Made by a program: the position numbers and the translations under genes
From: Rhea pennata
Taxonomy: Eukaryota; Chordata; Aves; Rheiformes; Rheidae
Direction of reading: 5' to 3'
DNA length: 64,000 nt
Assembly: GCF_028389875.1 (NCBI RefSeq)
Contig: NC_084668.1
Location: 32,470,993 to 32,534,992 of the forward strand
Shown here: one piece after another, positions 31,604 through 46,600 of the stretch
Position numbering within the stretch: position 1 is the first letter of the stretch
Layout: every line of letters begins with the position of its first letter
The notes under the pieces: generated by a model
Database searches by the model: none
What the model was told of the DNA's origin: nothing
The model's input: the letters and a program-made list of their open reading frames with translations, nothing else

Positions 31604-34600
31604 CTGTAAGAAAATTGATTTTAAAAAGTTATCTATATGCAAAGATGGTATTAAACTAAAACATGACTGCTGGTTTAATTGGCATCAAGTAATCTATTCA
31701 AAGTTTATACAGGCTTTGAGTTGTATAGAAACAAAAAAATTGTATTCTTTGTGCCCTCCCTCTATAATGAGCTTCTTGTTAGTCACCAAAAATTATATAA
31801 TTACATACCCAAAACATTAGCTGTAAATGAGGTAGCCAGCTCATAAAACAGGAAAGTGACATCTTAATTTATGTTCGTATGTGACATATTTCTTTCTATA
31901 GTCAGACTGTGACTACTGCATGCATCTATTAAGTAAAAAGAAAGATTGCTCTCTAAACTCCCTATCACGTGTTAATGACTGCCATTTTCTTACTTTACTA
32001 ACTTTGTTTTCTAAATATATTTAATTTTTCTACCAAACCATGCCACAAATAAACAAAAATTTGCTCTCAAACCAGACTTTTAAGTGCAATTAGGATCAAC
32101 TGATACAGATCTATTACAGAAAAACCGTGACACAGATACATCTACTCAACTTCTTAATCTACTATTGGCTCATAATGTTCCAGCATGCTGTTTTATAGCA
32201 ATTTAAAAACTGCCAGTTATAGCTTATGGCATGTAGTTTATATTAAATATGCTATATTAAATTCATCTATTTATTCAGGTGAAGTCGTTTAGCAACCTTT
32301 TGTTTGACCATATATTAAATCCTTCAAAATATATGATTCTTTGAAAGATCAGGTGATAAGCAGATTCGGGTTTTTAATCACAGAGAATTTCTGTGTGAAT
32401 TAAAGGAAATTTAAACTACATAGATTTTATGTACTCATTTTATCTATGGTTGAAAAATCACTAACAATGACTTGACTTTATTCTCTGTATGCAACTTATA
32501 AAGATACAGTACCTCTAGAACGAGAGGAGGAAGTTCAAGCACTTTCTGGTAATAGTGGATTGCCAGGTGCAGTAATCCCAGCTGGTGAAGGCCACGGCCA
32601 AGGTTATAGAAAGATTCTTGACATGGTCCACGCAGGTCCAAATACCGGTGAAGGAAGGAGAATCCCTGTACACACATCATGCACATTGTAAGTGTTCCCC
32701 CTCTGAAAGGATGGCAGTAAAATAGACTGGTGAAAAGGTGTTAATTGTTCATTTATTCTTAATTAAAACTTTTGGTCCTTGCTTTCCTACAAACCACGTG
32801 CAGGTTAAAGGCAGAAAGAAACAGTCATTCAGCTGCTATGCCACCCTGGATTTTTAAAAAAACCTGCTCTGGGCAGTCAGGTCTCTGGGCAGTCTATCAT
32901 AGCTAGATATGCGTGTGCATGTACACACATACACGTGCACATGCACGCACGACTAGCTTGTGTTCAGCAGAGCTGCCCATTTTAATGAAGACCATACAGC
33001 CAAGGGAAAGGCTAGAGGAAGATTTTATTAAAAAATAATTCTTTAGATTGCTCCCCCCTTAAAAACAAGACAGACAAAATACCTTCGTTCCCTTTCTTCG
33101 CTCTTTGCCTTGGATAACAGCAAGAAAATGGTTTAATTCTACAATTTCTTGCTGAACTCCATGAAGCATACTTCAAAGTATAATTTCTGCAAAGTAAGTA
33201 AGTTCATTCCTTGCTTGGTCTTCTGCTCCACATACATAAAAATTTACTCCAACACGGTTATAAAGAGACATTACTAGCAGATCATTTTTATAAAGCAGCC
33301 AAGAATAAAATCATTAAATAAAAGCATAAAAAAAATCATAAAGCCTAAGTGCCAGGCAAGAGTCCATCTTCTTTAAACCAGCAGATGTTTCACTGCTGAG
33401 CCCACGGTAGAATTTGAAAAGGTGCTCAAACCCAGCAATCCCAATGCTATACTTTACTTTTAACAAATTTAAAGTGGAAGAACTCTGTAGGTGTTATTTT
33501 GCTTTTATTTTAAATTAAAATATATGGTCATATATTTAAAACAGATGACTGGCAGAATCCTAAGCACATCATAGTCTCCCTGCCAACATTAGAGTACCGC
33601 TCCTCCTATGCGTCACCCCGCAACGTGCACAACACAAGCAGAGTGCAACAGGGAGCAGCCTCTGTTCAGGTACCAAGGTTCCAGCAAATATAAGACAGGG
33701 CAATGCCTAAAAATAACAGGTCCAGGCACCGGTGGAACAAACTGGCTTCACTCATACATTGACATGCCACAAAGCAAGACACATTTTGTTTCTCAGCAGC
33801 AGCATGTCACTGCTTACCGGCTTGGGGTGTTACAGACTGATCATGAATGTTTGCATGATGACATAGGAATGGCTTTAGCGCAGCGCTACCTCGTGAACAG
33901 AACAATGGCAGAAAAGGGGGCATAGAGTACTCTTTTAGATCAAAATTCAGCATTTTATTTTACATTCAAGGAGCCCTGTGGGAAACTTAAGAAATTAAGG
34001 CAGAAGAGACTAATTCAGAAGGGAAATCTGCGCACGCCACACGCCGCACTCCCCCCCCCGGCGCAGTAATTTACATTTCATTTTGCTATCTCTTTGGAAT
34101 GTGCCGATTCTGTTGTAAACAGAGGCCTTTCTTTCCAGAGGCAACGTTGGTAATTAGAGACGATGATAGCTCCTTCAACATGAGGGATTAGTTTAGGCAC
34201 AGATGATGGCTAATCATCATCATAATTTAGGTCACCAGTACGTCATTGTGGCTGAACTATCAAGGAATCAGAATAGGGGCAGGAGAGGATACAAAAATAA
34301 TACCTAGTGGAGTGAACAAGAAATGAGACAAGAGAAGGCAAGGAACCATATCACCAGAGGGTGACATAAATAGGACATTTTTCAAGTATATTATACAAGG
34401 AGAACATAGCAGCCCAGATAAGATAGGCAGACTTATTAGAGAAAGAAGTGGCTAGAAATATTAAAATTAGGCCAAATTTTGCAAGCTCAAAATGCTTTAA
34501 AGTTGTATACTGACATAATTCTTCTTCTTTTAAAGTAGCTGAAGACCTACAGCTCTTCTTAAAAAAGAAAAAAATCAGTGAAAGCTCCAATTTTTCAGCA

Positions 34601-37600
34601 ACTTCAGAAATCATGAGCGCCACATTCTGGCAGGTCAGCAGCCACCAGAACTAAAACAAATTTCAAGTCAATGAAAAATACTGATGGAGAGGAAATGATT
34701 TCAAAAATCCTTTTAGGGAGTGATCAGCCTGTGGTTTATTGCTGGAACTGGCAGATTTAAAAGGAAAAAAGGAGGAGGGAAAAAAAAAGAGGAGTGGAGA
34801 GAGAGAATATAAGAAAGCTTAAAACTGAGGGTAGCTTGAACTGGAGTTTACAAAATCTTTACAATGAAAACTATACATAGGCACCCAAAAAAAGGGGGAA
34901 AGAGAAATGGAAGACAGGAAAAAAAAAAAAAAAAAAGCCTTTGAAATCTGGAGTTTATCTAAACTATGCTGTTTGTGAGATATGGCCACTTAGGACATGT
35001 GGCAGACTTTCTACTCTACAACACTTTCTGGAAAAGAAATAGCAAGTATAACACAGCATTGGCAGAGGAAAAGGGAGAAAAAATCCAAGCTACAGCCATC
35101 TGTGATCAAGACCAGAATTACTAATATTTTCACAAACTCCTAGTAACTGCTAACAAGTCATTCTATAAACACAGTAGAATACGCTACTTTTAAAATAAAG
35201 GAGAGAAGATCCTGATGCATATAAATACTGTTCAAAACTATACTCATTTGTATTCATGTTCCTTCAGTTCCCTCTTTTGAAATGCAGTATTAATTACTGC
35301 AAGTTATTTAAACTATTTAAAAATGCTGTAGCCGTAACTGTTTATACAATATATAAATCTCAAAAGTCAGGACCCACTATAGGTAAAAATAGCCACATTA
35401 ACTTACCTGTACTAGAAGAGCATGTCTTTTCAACACATACTTCTGAGAAGCCATGTGGATGAAAGTTAAGCCAATACAAAGACTGTACAGGGGTTCATCT
35501 GGGTTTGCTCGGAAGGCTTGCACATACTGTCCTAAAAGCAAATAGTTGAATGAGGATGTTTGTTTTGAAAGCAATCCCTGAGAATTTGGGGAGAGGAGAA
35601 CTCCAATTATTCAAATTGGAACTATGAACTTGGAAAAGAAAGTGTTTAATATAACTAACTACATCAAAATGTATTCGTGAAAAGGGATTTTGTATTTTCA
35701 GCACTCCCTGGATTCTGAAGCAAGAGTATAAGCTGTGATAAAAGAATGTAAGCAGAGAAGAACTGAACACAGAAGGGAAATAAAGTCCTTGCTGGGGTTT
35801 ACATCCTAAAGGTGTTGAGAATTACTGCTGCAAACAAACATACCTATTTTGAAAGTCCAGTTTCATTATTTTGATTGAACTACCACTGTTTACACCAGCT
35901 GCATACGGTTAGTTTTCACTGCCTTAGCCAAAATAATTATGCAGTACATTAGCCATAAACCCTTTGTTGATAAAAATCAGTATTATTCAAAAGCAAGAAA
36001 AGGTAAGTGATGTACCAAAAGATTACCTCACTCTGTAGAATCTAGGCCTATATGACCCTTGGTCCATGACTAAGGCTTTTATATAGTACAGTAGTAACTG
36101 CTACTAGACTGCTATGGAACATGCATATGTAGACACATTTTTTGATTTTGTTTTTTAATTAAGAGTTCCCCAAACTAATCACTAATGCATGAAGCAGACT
36201 GCATATCAGCTACTTATTGCTTCTTTTCAGTGATTATTCATTTGAAGACAAAATAGTAAAAGGTGCTAAGCTCTTCAGTATGATCTTCATGGGCCTCTGA
36301 ACCTCCCAAAATTTCAGATAGTATTTGAATCATGATCACTGCTTCTGAATAAGCACATCCAGGTTGCTTGAAGAGAAAACATCTTACTGGCTTTTCATAA
36401 AAAAAAATTAGTAGAATTAGTTCTAGCAGCACACGCATTTGTATAGTCTTGACATTACAAAATGAGCCTTTTTCGTTAAAATGTCAAGTGATCAGTCATG
36501 ATCAGTCATTAGACTGAGGATAAGAGTATTCCCTCTGAAGCCAGTAACAAATTTTCACTTCTTTAGAAGCAAGCAGTCACCCTTGATTCCCAAAAGGGAC
36601 AAGCCATTTTGAGTGTGCAGGTTTAGGGCCTGCAACAGAACACTGCCAAGTCAAGAGAACGCAGCTCTCTGAAATTAGGTCTCCTTTAAACACCATCCAG
36701 CCTAGCCCCGACGAATGCAACATTCAAGGTAACTGCTGTGCATGAAACTAAGCCTTTCTTTTGTAGTTACCGTGGCTCAGAGATGGTATGGAAGGCAACC
36801 GTGCAGACACCTCACAGCACGACTGTCTCCAGCACATCTCAGTTGCGACAACTTCTTTCAGTCTTATTCTTTATTACCATTAGCCTTTAATTATCTTTAA
36901 AAATTGGTTAGAAAATTTAAACTACAAGAAAGGAGTGTTAAAGTTGAAACATGCTTGCCTCATCTTTATTAATGAACTATTGAACAGTGCTTTGATTTGG
37001 GAACTAAGTAATTAAAGCACTAAATTAATGCTATGAAGCTGGCTATCATTTTCTGACATATGAAAAAAATATTTTCTTACAACTGTTTTTCTCTAGAGGG
37101 GGGAAAAGTCACTCTAAGGATAATTAAGAACGTGAGAAAGTTGATATGAAAGGAATAAAGAAACACTAACAAACTTAGCATTCTCTAATGACATTACCAA
37201 GAGCATGCTTGAAACTGCCAGATACAAATGCATTATGCCCATTTAGGACACACAGCGCATGATTATCGGGATTTTTCAGCATTAATCGGAGACAAAAGCG
37301 ATGGTGACGGACATCCTGAGACTGCATAGTGACTTGATTGAAGATGTTCCAGAGCTGAGGTTTATTGACATTTTCCATTACCATTATTCTACAGAACGGA
37401 AAACACACAAGAATTGAGTAAATACTACACAGTAAACATTACATCTGCGATAGAACTTCAGTCTGGAGAAACTTAAAATGAAGGACATTCAAACTGCCAA
37501 TGGCAGATCAGTGACTGAGGCAAAGTTTATAGTGAAATGCAAAACAAATGGTTCTGGCCAAGTGAAATAACCCACTGCATTACACTTTTTGGAATCAAAA

Positions 37601-40600
37601 GCTACCACAAAACCCTTTCAGTTTAAATGGGCTTATTTCTTTTAGGGAAATCTGGAAAGCATCAGTCTGCCTCTTTTAAAAATATTTTCAGCAGTTGAGC
37701 TACAGCCTCAGTGGAAATAATTACACAAGAAATTGTTCTACTTTCTCAACTCCCCACCTGATATAATTGTAAGCTTTTCTGAAGTTCTTGTCCAGAATCG
37801 CAGCCGAAAGCCCAAAGTATTCCAGCTCCTTGCGTTTTTGCCTATCATCATAAAACGAATAATATTCCAGTGAGGAATCCACAAGTAGCTCTGCTTCCTT
37901 GTACCGGGACAGGTCACACAAGGAATATATAGCCTTCAGGAGGAGGTTCCACCAATCATCTTTTGTCAGAACACTTGTGAGAACAGCAAAAATTGCTGAA
38001 AAAGAAGTCAGTAAATTGAGAAAATTAAAAACAAAAGAGCTAAACTCTAAAAAAAAAAAAATTGAACAGGTGCATATGTCAAGCTGATCTCTTCAAAAAT
38101 ACATGAGCATTAACAGGTAAGATAAAGTTTGTTTGTTTGTTTGTTTTAAGAGAACAGTTTAATTGCAGTTTGTAAAATTGCAGGAAAAAAAAAACAATGA
38201 AAACTTGGGAAGAACTGACAAGAAGTGCACATAGTTAAAGTTATAAAAATACTACAAGTACTCATAACACACCAAATGGTGCTTAAGAATTGCAACCTGG
38301 TCCAAACAAATTTGGACCAAAGTCACAACACTTAAAACATGTATTTCTACTATACCATAAAGTTGCTTATCTGATATTTGCTCTAAGGGAAATACTGCAC
38401 CAGATGATCTCCAAAGGTCAAATTAAGTATTCTTTGATTCTAATTGTTTTTTCCTGAGTGGGGATATTTCCCTTAGGTTATATTTTCTTCATTCTTGCTG
38501 CCTTCCCTGCCCTGTAAATAAAGCAATGTTAACATGAACTGCATAGATTTAGTATGCAAAATAGCAATGTTTTTGTTTTGTTTTTCAGAACTAAGGAGTT
38601 AAAATTGTTGCTTTCTTTTTAATAAACATTTGTTACCTTTGGCATCACAATTTGCTGTCTCTTGGTCGTCATTATCAGAAATTTTATCCCTTGACACCTT
38701 AATCAGATAGAGGTGTCTCTCTCCAGATTTGGAGCTAGATATCAAGCACACCTGAGCTCTGCTCATTGCTACCTAAAAACAAATTTAAGGGCAGCATTTC
38801 AGATTACACAAATACATCCTAGAACATAGACAGCTTTATAAGCAATCCATCTGGCTCAAGTTGCATTCCAAAACAGTCTGCAACTTGGAAATACAATGAG
38901 GTAAAAACGTGAGAGAAGACATTCACCCACAGGTATTCCCTCTCCATTGTTTCACGCTCCAGTGCAAACCGGGCTATGCAAAAGGAAGACACAAACTCTC
39001 TAAAAAACTTAAAGACTTTTCCTGGGATTGGAATTTCCTTGTCAAATCAAAAGTATGTGCATATACACGTAACAAGAATGACGCTTTCATGCCAGTATCA
39101 TTTATAGAAATAGATGGATAGTCAGTTACCCAAACAGTGTAACAGAGGCTGTCTTAACCTGTAACCAGATGGATAAACTGGAAATCTAAATAGTCCCCTC
39201 CCGACAAAAAGAGCCCAAACCAATTAACATAAAACAACCATCAGCACCACTGTATTTACTGTCTGAAGAAGCTAATGTTTATTTGCTTGTCTTATAACAA
39301 GAAAAGATAAAACCAGCAACCTTATTTAAATAAAAATAATTTAAAAGAGATTTGTTGAAATACAACTTTATTTACATAAAAGTAAGTTTTAAGAAAGCGC
39401 TATGCTACTACAAAAAATGTAGAGAAACAGCTTAGTATTCTACATTAAGAAACAGGAAAAAAAGAATTGAAATGGCCATATCAAAAATTATACTCAGAAA
39501 TGATGCTCTGTTTTGAACACTGCAGACATATACACCAGTATTACAGGTCCCTAGTATTAATAAGCTCACTGCAGGTTTTTTATCTAATAAAACTATGAAA
39601 CTATTTATATATTGAAAACATTAGTTTTCTTGACAAGTTTGTTCTTTATTTTATACTAACTCGTAGCTGTCCAGTATGTTAAAGCATAGCTGAAAAGATT
39701 AGCTTACCTTCAACAGCATTGCCAGCATCGTGAGTAAAGTATCTACGTAACCGTACATTTTACCTTGGGAATACAACAGAGTTGAACGGTGGAGCAGTAA
39801 CTTTAATTCCTAGGCAATATTAAACATGGTTATTTAACCACTTGCACAAAGAGCAAGCTTATAAAATAAACACAATTTTAACTCAACACAGTACAGACAA
39901 GGCTGTAAAAATTTCTAGGAAGTTTTAACAATCTCAGCAGCAGCATATGAGACTGTCATGAACTTCCCTGCAGTAGTTATTGTTTTATACTCTTGAATTT
40001 CAGAGAGCCCCTGCACAGCTCTTACCACAGTGAAGGCACTTCTAGAAAGTGGATAATGGAGCCTCTCCTATGCCATCAGTTACAACCAGCAGAAGCCAAA
40101 CAACACAGCTGGTATGTAGCAATTACTGATCAATGTGATGTACAGTGACTGGTGTCAAGACCAGTTCTCAGTAGCCAAGAAGCTGCACATCACACGAAGT
40201 AATCAAATGGGACAGTGGAAATACCGATAAGAACGGTCAGGGAGAAAGAGCCTTGAGGAACCACCTCTGGCACTCAGTAACAAATCCTTCACTGTACTCC
40301 TACGGCTCACCAAATCTCAGTCTCTGGTCCTATACAGTTGGCATCTTTTACCACCATCACAGTTCAGAAGAACAGCATATCCTAATTTGGAAGCACAGAA
40401 TATCTCACCCACCTGCTGAGCAGCGTTAGCATCCTGAGCCAGTGTATCTGGATCATACATTGGTTCTAGAGCCTCTAGAGCTTTTTCAGGCCGGCCCAGC
40501 TGCTGCTGAAGCGTTGAAAGTGAGATTCTTGCATCCAAATGCAATGGAGCAAGATCAACAACTTTGGCATAGCTCTCTGCAGCACGCTCCATGTGTCCCA

Positions 40601-43600
40601 AAGCCTTCAGGCACTCTGGAAATACCATGCACAGCACAATATGCTTAAATGGCAGAAATAAGAGATTAGAAAGCTAGCAAAATAGTTCGCATCTTAAATG
40701 TTTCAGATAGTCTTCTAGTAAAAGCCACCCAAATCATGTATTAACAAATTCATAGTATTCAGAAGCATGCACTCATGCATCTATAGCGTCACTTAAGCAA
40801 AGCATTATCAGTTGACGCAGAACAGAATGCAGAATAAATGCTGTTCACTTAAACAAAAATTAAGCATTTTTAGCTGAAGTAAGTTTCAATCTTCATGAAA
40901 GACAACAAAATCCTCCAAGACAGGGTTGTCATAACACACTCCCAAGTGTAGTTTGGCAAATACTAATTCTCATTTGATATGTGTATTGAACATTCCACTG
41001 ATCTTAACTAACAGGAGGTGGGAATGCTCAGCACTGTGCCACTGTATCATCTCTCAGGCCACGTGTTCAGCACTCCTGCTCCTTCTTACCTGCGTGCCGA
41101 AGCCAGACAACAGCCAAGTTGTATCGTTCAGAACAGACAAGGGCACTCAAGAGAGGCAGTGCTGAGTTGTATTCTCCAACATCCAGAAATGCCTCTGCAA
41201 CATCCAGATACAAGTCACCCATCTCTTCTGGATTTTGTTCCACGAGAGTGGTCAGAAGAGGCTTAAAAAAAAAAAAAAAAAAAAATCTGGCCATGCACAC
41301 ACAGTTACAGTACTAACATTTCTTTAAGATCTGATTAGTGGAAGTTACGATTTTTATTCTTTTTACATTCTGAACTACACATTCTTTATTTAAAATGACA
41401 GTTTAAAAGTGAAAAATAGAGATCTGAATTTCAGAATTCCTGAAAAAGTATTGTTAGTCACATTTCACATCCTCTTCAAGCCCAAGGGGTGAAAGTGCCC
41501 CTCAGTGAGGAGCATAAGAAATAATTTTAATAAAGAACAGTTTTTAAAGTTAGCAACTTCAGGGCTTAAAAGCAAAGATGTGTTCTTCAGTGTTCAAGAA
41601 TAAACACAGATACATGCAATACGGTCCTGGGCCTGTCACAGCACACAGGCTGTGATTTACTGTGCTAATACTTCCACTGGAGGGGTAATTTATCTAGCTG
41701 ATTAGTTAATATTTATAAAGAATAGTATTTCCACTATTGGAAACTCCACAGCCAATCTCACTCCATCATGACCGTGAAATAAATGCTAACAAAAGAGGTT
41801 CACTATGTCTCTGTCTGCGAGAGGGGAGGAAGCAGTAACTTCCCCAGCCCTCTCAAAGACCTCAGTCAGATCTTCAGTAACTTGAAGATAGGAAAAATTA
41901 CTTGCTTGTTAATTAGAACTTCCCTCAACTTACATATTGGTCTCTACTTACATTGAGTGGCTCTAGGATGTTCAAGTGAACCAAGCACACCATCAGCTTG
42001 ACCATAATGTCTATTGGAACCCCCTCAGGTATGCAGCAGCTAACTTTCTCCACAGCTGTGAGAGAAAAAAATTCTTTCTGAACCCACAGGCTTTAACAAG
42101 GACTTCACGGAGCTCCACAACCTCTCTAGGCCATATTGGCTCCACAGAAATTATCCCACACTCATCAACTCCTGCAAACATTGGTGCAGGCACCACCTCT
42201 CCCCTTCTGTTACTTCTTCCCTGATAGCTGAAGCAAATTCCTACTTTCTGTGACTCTAATCATCTCACCCAAAATACTGAGCACTGTCAGTCTGCATTGA
42301 TATCAACTGCAGGATCCTGTAGGATGTGCTCAGAGCACCTCTGTCTTGAGAGGTGCTTGTTTCACAAAGCTTTCCTTCACCAATTCAAGCACCTATACCC
42401 TCTTTTCCTTACTTTCTCAAGGAAATATCCTGTACTAAGCTATTTGTCCTCATTAAACAAGTCCTATGTATCAGGGATCTGCCTCTATACATTGTAAAAT
42501 GCACATAATATAGAGTATAACATCTCACCTGACTGCATTCCTTCTAGGTGTTAACACAACCATGCTACATAAGACAAAGTAGCTGCCCAAGATAATGTTA
42601 CCATACTAAAGGTCACACAACAAAACCTCATTATCATATTTCCGGCATATTCAGTCAATGAACCTCCATAAGTACCCTGTTAAAAGTTTTGCCTCACCTT
42701 AATTCTTCCACTAGACATTCACAGGTTTCTCAGGTTATAACAACTATCCTTTGATTTCTAACATACAGTTTCATTATTATCTTCCAAATCAACATCCAAT
42801 TATTGCAGATCACAATGCAAATTAATTCCTCATTCTCTGAAGATCTTAATGGTAAGCACGATAGTAACTATGCAACTGCTATTAAGTTTTTACAAACCAT
42901 TAGAAAAATGAAAAATTATCATTGCAGAGTGGTTAAGTCCTTGGAAGACGCTTTTGACTTCAGTAGTGGCCTACGTTAAAAGCAGTAAGTTCTGAGTAAG
43001 GCAGATTGCGCACAAGGAATCTTTCTGGATCAATCTCCATTTCTCTGCTCATAGAAATTGTTCCTGACTTTCGTATGATTGCAACCTAACTTCTGAACAT
43101 ATGATCCATTCACAGACTTGCATTAAATTCTGAAATTAGACTACTTACCTGTAGCATTGGATTCAGTAGCTGAATGATCTTGGCAGTCATCTACCGCTTC
43201 CTGGTCTTCCTGAGCTTCAGTCACTGCTTCTGTGTCTTTTTAAATAGAAACAAGTTAGTCTCAGTAACACCAACTAAGCCAAGAGTTATTTGATTTTGAA
43301 TCCATACCTGATTAACAGCTTACGGTTGTAAAAAAAATGAAAACTGGACATTATTTCGAAGTACTGTAGACTAGAAAGCACTTAAAATTATAAAGCAGCA
43401 GTGGGTAGGGGGAAAAATAAGCTTCAGGGTACTACAAAAAGCTTGTCTTAATAAATGACATATCTCAGATAACTTGACAAGACTGTGTGCTTTAATTTCT
43501 AGATTTGGAATAGTTTTACTCCTTATAAATAATTTCCTAAAAGTCTCTGTCAGGACAGCTTTTTGCACCACATTCACTGCTCATTTACAATTCACTTGTT

Positions 43601-46600
43601 CCATTAGAGCAAAGAGTCAACAGAATTGTCTTGTAACTACAAGGGGTTTGGACTTGAAATTGGCTGCAACAATTGACTAGTTTAATCATAGAACAGACTG
43701 CCTGTTTAAAAAGTTGGCATGCTGTGATCATTCTACAGCCCATCAAACAGAAGCACTTTCAGACCTGATCAATGACTTTCGTGAAGCAAATTGCCCTAAG
43801 AAGGCCTATTTTCTGCAAGCCAGATACAAGCTAATATCCCTTGACTTGCATACACCAAAACATTTAAATTTGTAGTAACAGAAGTAGGACTTACAAAAAA
43901 TAGCAGTCTTGGGTCAAAGTTGATATTCTTGACTACAGATGCCACTCAGCTTATAATATTTTTTTTCCCAGAAGCTATTTAGCTGTATGAAATAAATGGC
44001 CTGCTGTGAATACTCAGTGAAATGTTTAGAACTTTAAAAGGCCTCCAATTGTCTAGAGAGCAGTCCCTGTCCTTCATGAGTCACCAGGGCTAACTGGACA
44101 CCAGATAACATCTTACAGAAAGCTGATGTCATGCCATGTAACTCATTAAAACTCTGAAGATTTTCCAAACAGAAAATTCTGTCAAAACACCCAAGAATTA
44201 AAAAACTAAAGTAAGATTTATTCAATATTATATGAACAGTAGGGTCCTACTAGCCACTTGTTAACTATTTACCTTTTTTCTCCTCAGCAGGACCTTTTTC
44301 TGATACTTTCTTTTCAAGTACAATTCCTGCAAAATCTGTGATAACCTTAATGGGGAGAGAGGAAAAAAAAAACAAAAAACAAAAAACAAAAAACAAATAC
44401 AGAAGAGTAACTTAGATCATTTCGAATACTTAAAAGGATATACGGGGGAACCTGCTCATATGGCAGTTGTCTTGGACAGGATTTCACAAAAGACATTGGG
44501 GAAAAAAAAATGCATAAGCTGCATTTGTTTCCTATGGGGTTAGTTGACAAATACTACCCCAGAGTTTGAGCATCGCATGTCTTTGTCCTTTTTTCAGGAA
44601 TATTTAGATGATCAAACAAGCATCTCTTCAGCTAAATACAACAGTTATTTTCATCATAACTGGAGAAAGTATTTAACTTTTTAAACTTCTTAGACTGCCT
44701 TTTAGTAGGTGGAAAAGGCAAGCAAAGCACTAGTGAATAGTTACATTCTCCACAGATCTTTCCAAAGTGTGCCAACGACTCCAGTAAGTTTCTTAGGTAA
44801 ATACAGTTTTGCAAGGAAGCTGCATGGTCTGTTTCAGTTAAAAAGGACTATATACACTCAGATATTTTACCTTAGTCATACTCCAGGACCTCATTAGAAC
44901 GAATACTATTCAGCAGAGCAATTAATACAAAATAAAATCAAATTTAAAAAAAAAAAATCAAAGAGAAAACTCGAAAAGCATTTGCCAGCTGGGAGAAGGA
45001 AGAATACACCACTGTAAAGGACTGTTGGTCTAAGACTCAATGATGTCTGGTATTTTTGTCCGTGAATTGGAAACTAAGTATTTAAATCATTTCTATTGCC
45101 AAAGCAGAGCAATAAATAAACACAGAGCAAGCGACACTCAGAATAAAACAGAAGACTGAAATAAAGTAATTAACAGCTCTGTTTACTAGCTTAAATAGAG
45201 ACTTAACTATCTAGGAAGAAGAAACACAATCACAGGAATAGAACTGAGGAGAATCACCAAGAAGAAGTAATGGGGACAGTTCTACCTCCAAGTACTGCAT
45301 TAGCAAACCTGGTATCTGAGTATTACGCACATAGAATTGGCGATTTGATTTTTAAAAAGGAAGAGGTGCAGAGAAGAGTTATAGAAATTGTCTTCAGGCT
45401 AAAGGTGCTTTACACTGACAGGACCAGATCTAAATGAAATCTTGAGAAGAGGGTAGGAAAAAAACAAAAAAGTTGCTTAATATCAGCAAATAAGAACCTT
45501 CACAAAGAGAAAGTCTAAGCCATTAGTGTCTCTTCAATCTAACTGGGAAAGATGTAATAATGGTCAGATGTTAAATATATTTCTCTCAAAGCTAGACTAA
45601 ATCAGCTGAGAAAAACTGCCTCAAAAGTGAAGGCAATTTACCACTGGTAGAAACTCGGAACAGACAAGCAATCTTCTCCAATTCCTGAGATCTTAGATTC
45701 AGGATATACTGTCTTTTTGAAAGGTGTGTTTGATGTTTAAAGCCTAAATTATTAGTCTTAATGAAAGCAAGCCAGGTAAAGCATAAAAATCTCTTTCTGA
45801 ACCATCAGACTGTGCAGTCTCATCCTCTTAATGTTCACCTCAGCAAACTCCCTTTGCTGGTGGTACAGCAATGACACAGACCCAACTCTGGCTACTTAGA
45901 TCACGGCAATGGTTGAGGAGGAGAGAAAGGACCTCAAAACTTTCCATTTGGCACAGCACATATCCCCAGTTTATTAAATCAAGCTTTTAATTTCAATGCT
46001 AGTTACTACAAAACTAGTAGAACGTAGTTGTATCTGATCAGCTCTATTGCTATCGAAACACAACTACTTAAGCGCTACAGGAATATAAACTGCTCATCTT
46101 GATGGGCAAAGAGGTTCTGAACACTATATACAAATTAGTTCTCATACCGCCAATGCTTTGTCATACTGTTTGGAAGAAATATATAGTTCAGCTGCTATAT
46201 TAACATCTTCCATGGAGACGAGGCTCTGGTGTTTATTAAAGGCTTCTTCTATTATCTCAATAGCAGAGGTAACGTCATTGGCTTCATAATAACTCCTATA
46301 AAACATAGTCAGGAAATACTTATTATCTGAAATAACTGATAATTTGTTCTTTGAATGCCTGCAAAGAGATTTTCATATTCTTGTTTTTCTTTGCATATTA
46401 GCAAACGTTTTTATTAAAAATAACAGATTACAGAGACAGCAAGTTTTTTTAAACATAACTTGTGATAATTTTTATACATTTCAAATTACCACCATTATTT
46501 TTCCCCTACATGGGGGCACATTACCAGCTTTTCATTACAATATCCACCATCTTCTCCATCCTAAATTTCAATGGTGTATTCGATTAACCTGGTTTCAGAA

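Noticed and set aside
33608-33925. Open frame of 105 codons on the plus strand in GTF3C3 intron 17
   Set aside because: Unrecognised, antisense to the gene, no splice sites framing it; could be an old repeat remnant but no evidence.
45355-45690. Sequence resembling the sense strand of an old CR1 (GGTGCAGAGAAGAGTTATAG...)
   Set aside because: Only one short stretch matches the motif I remember; too degraded to call without a repeat library.
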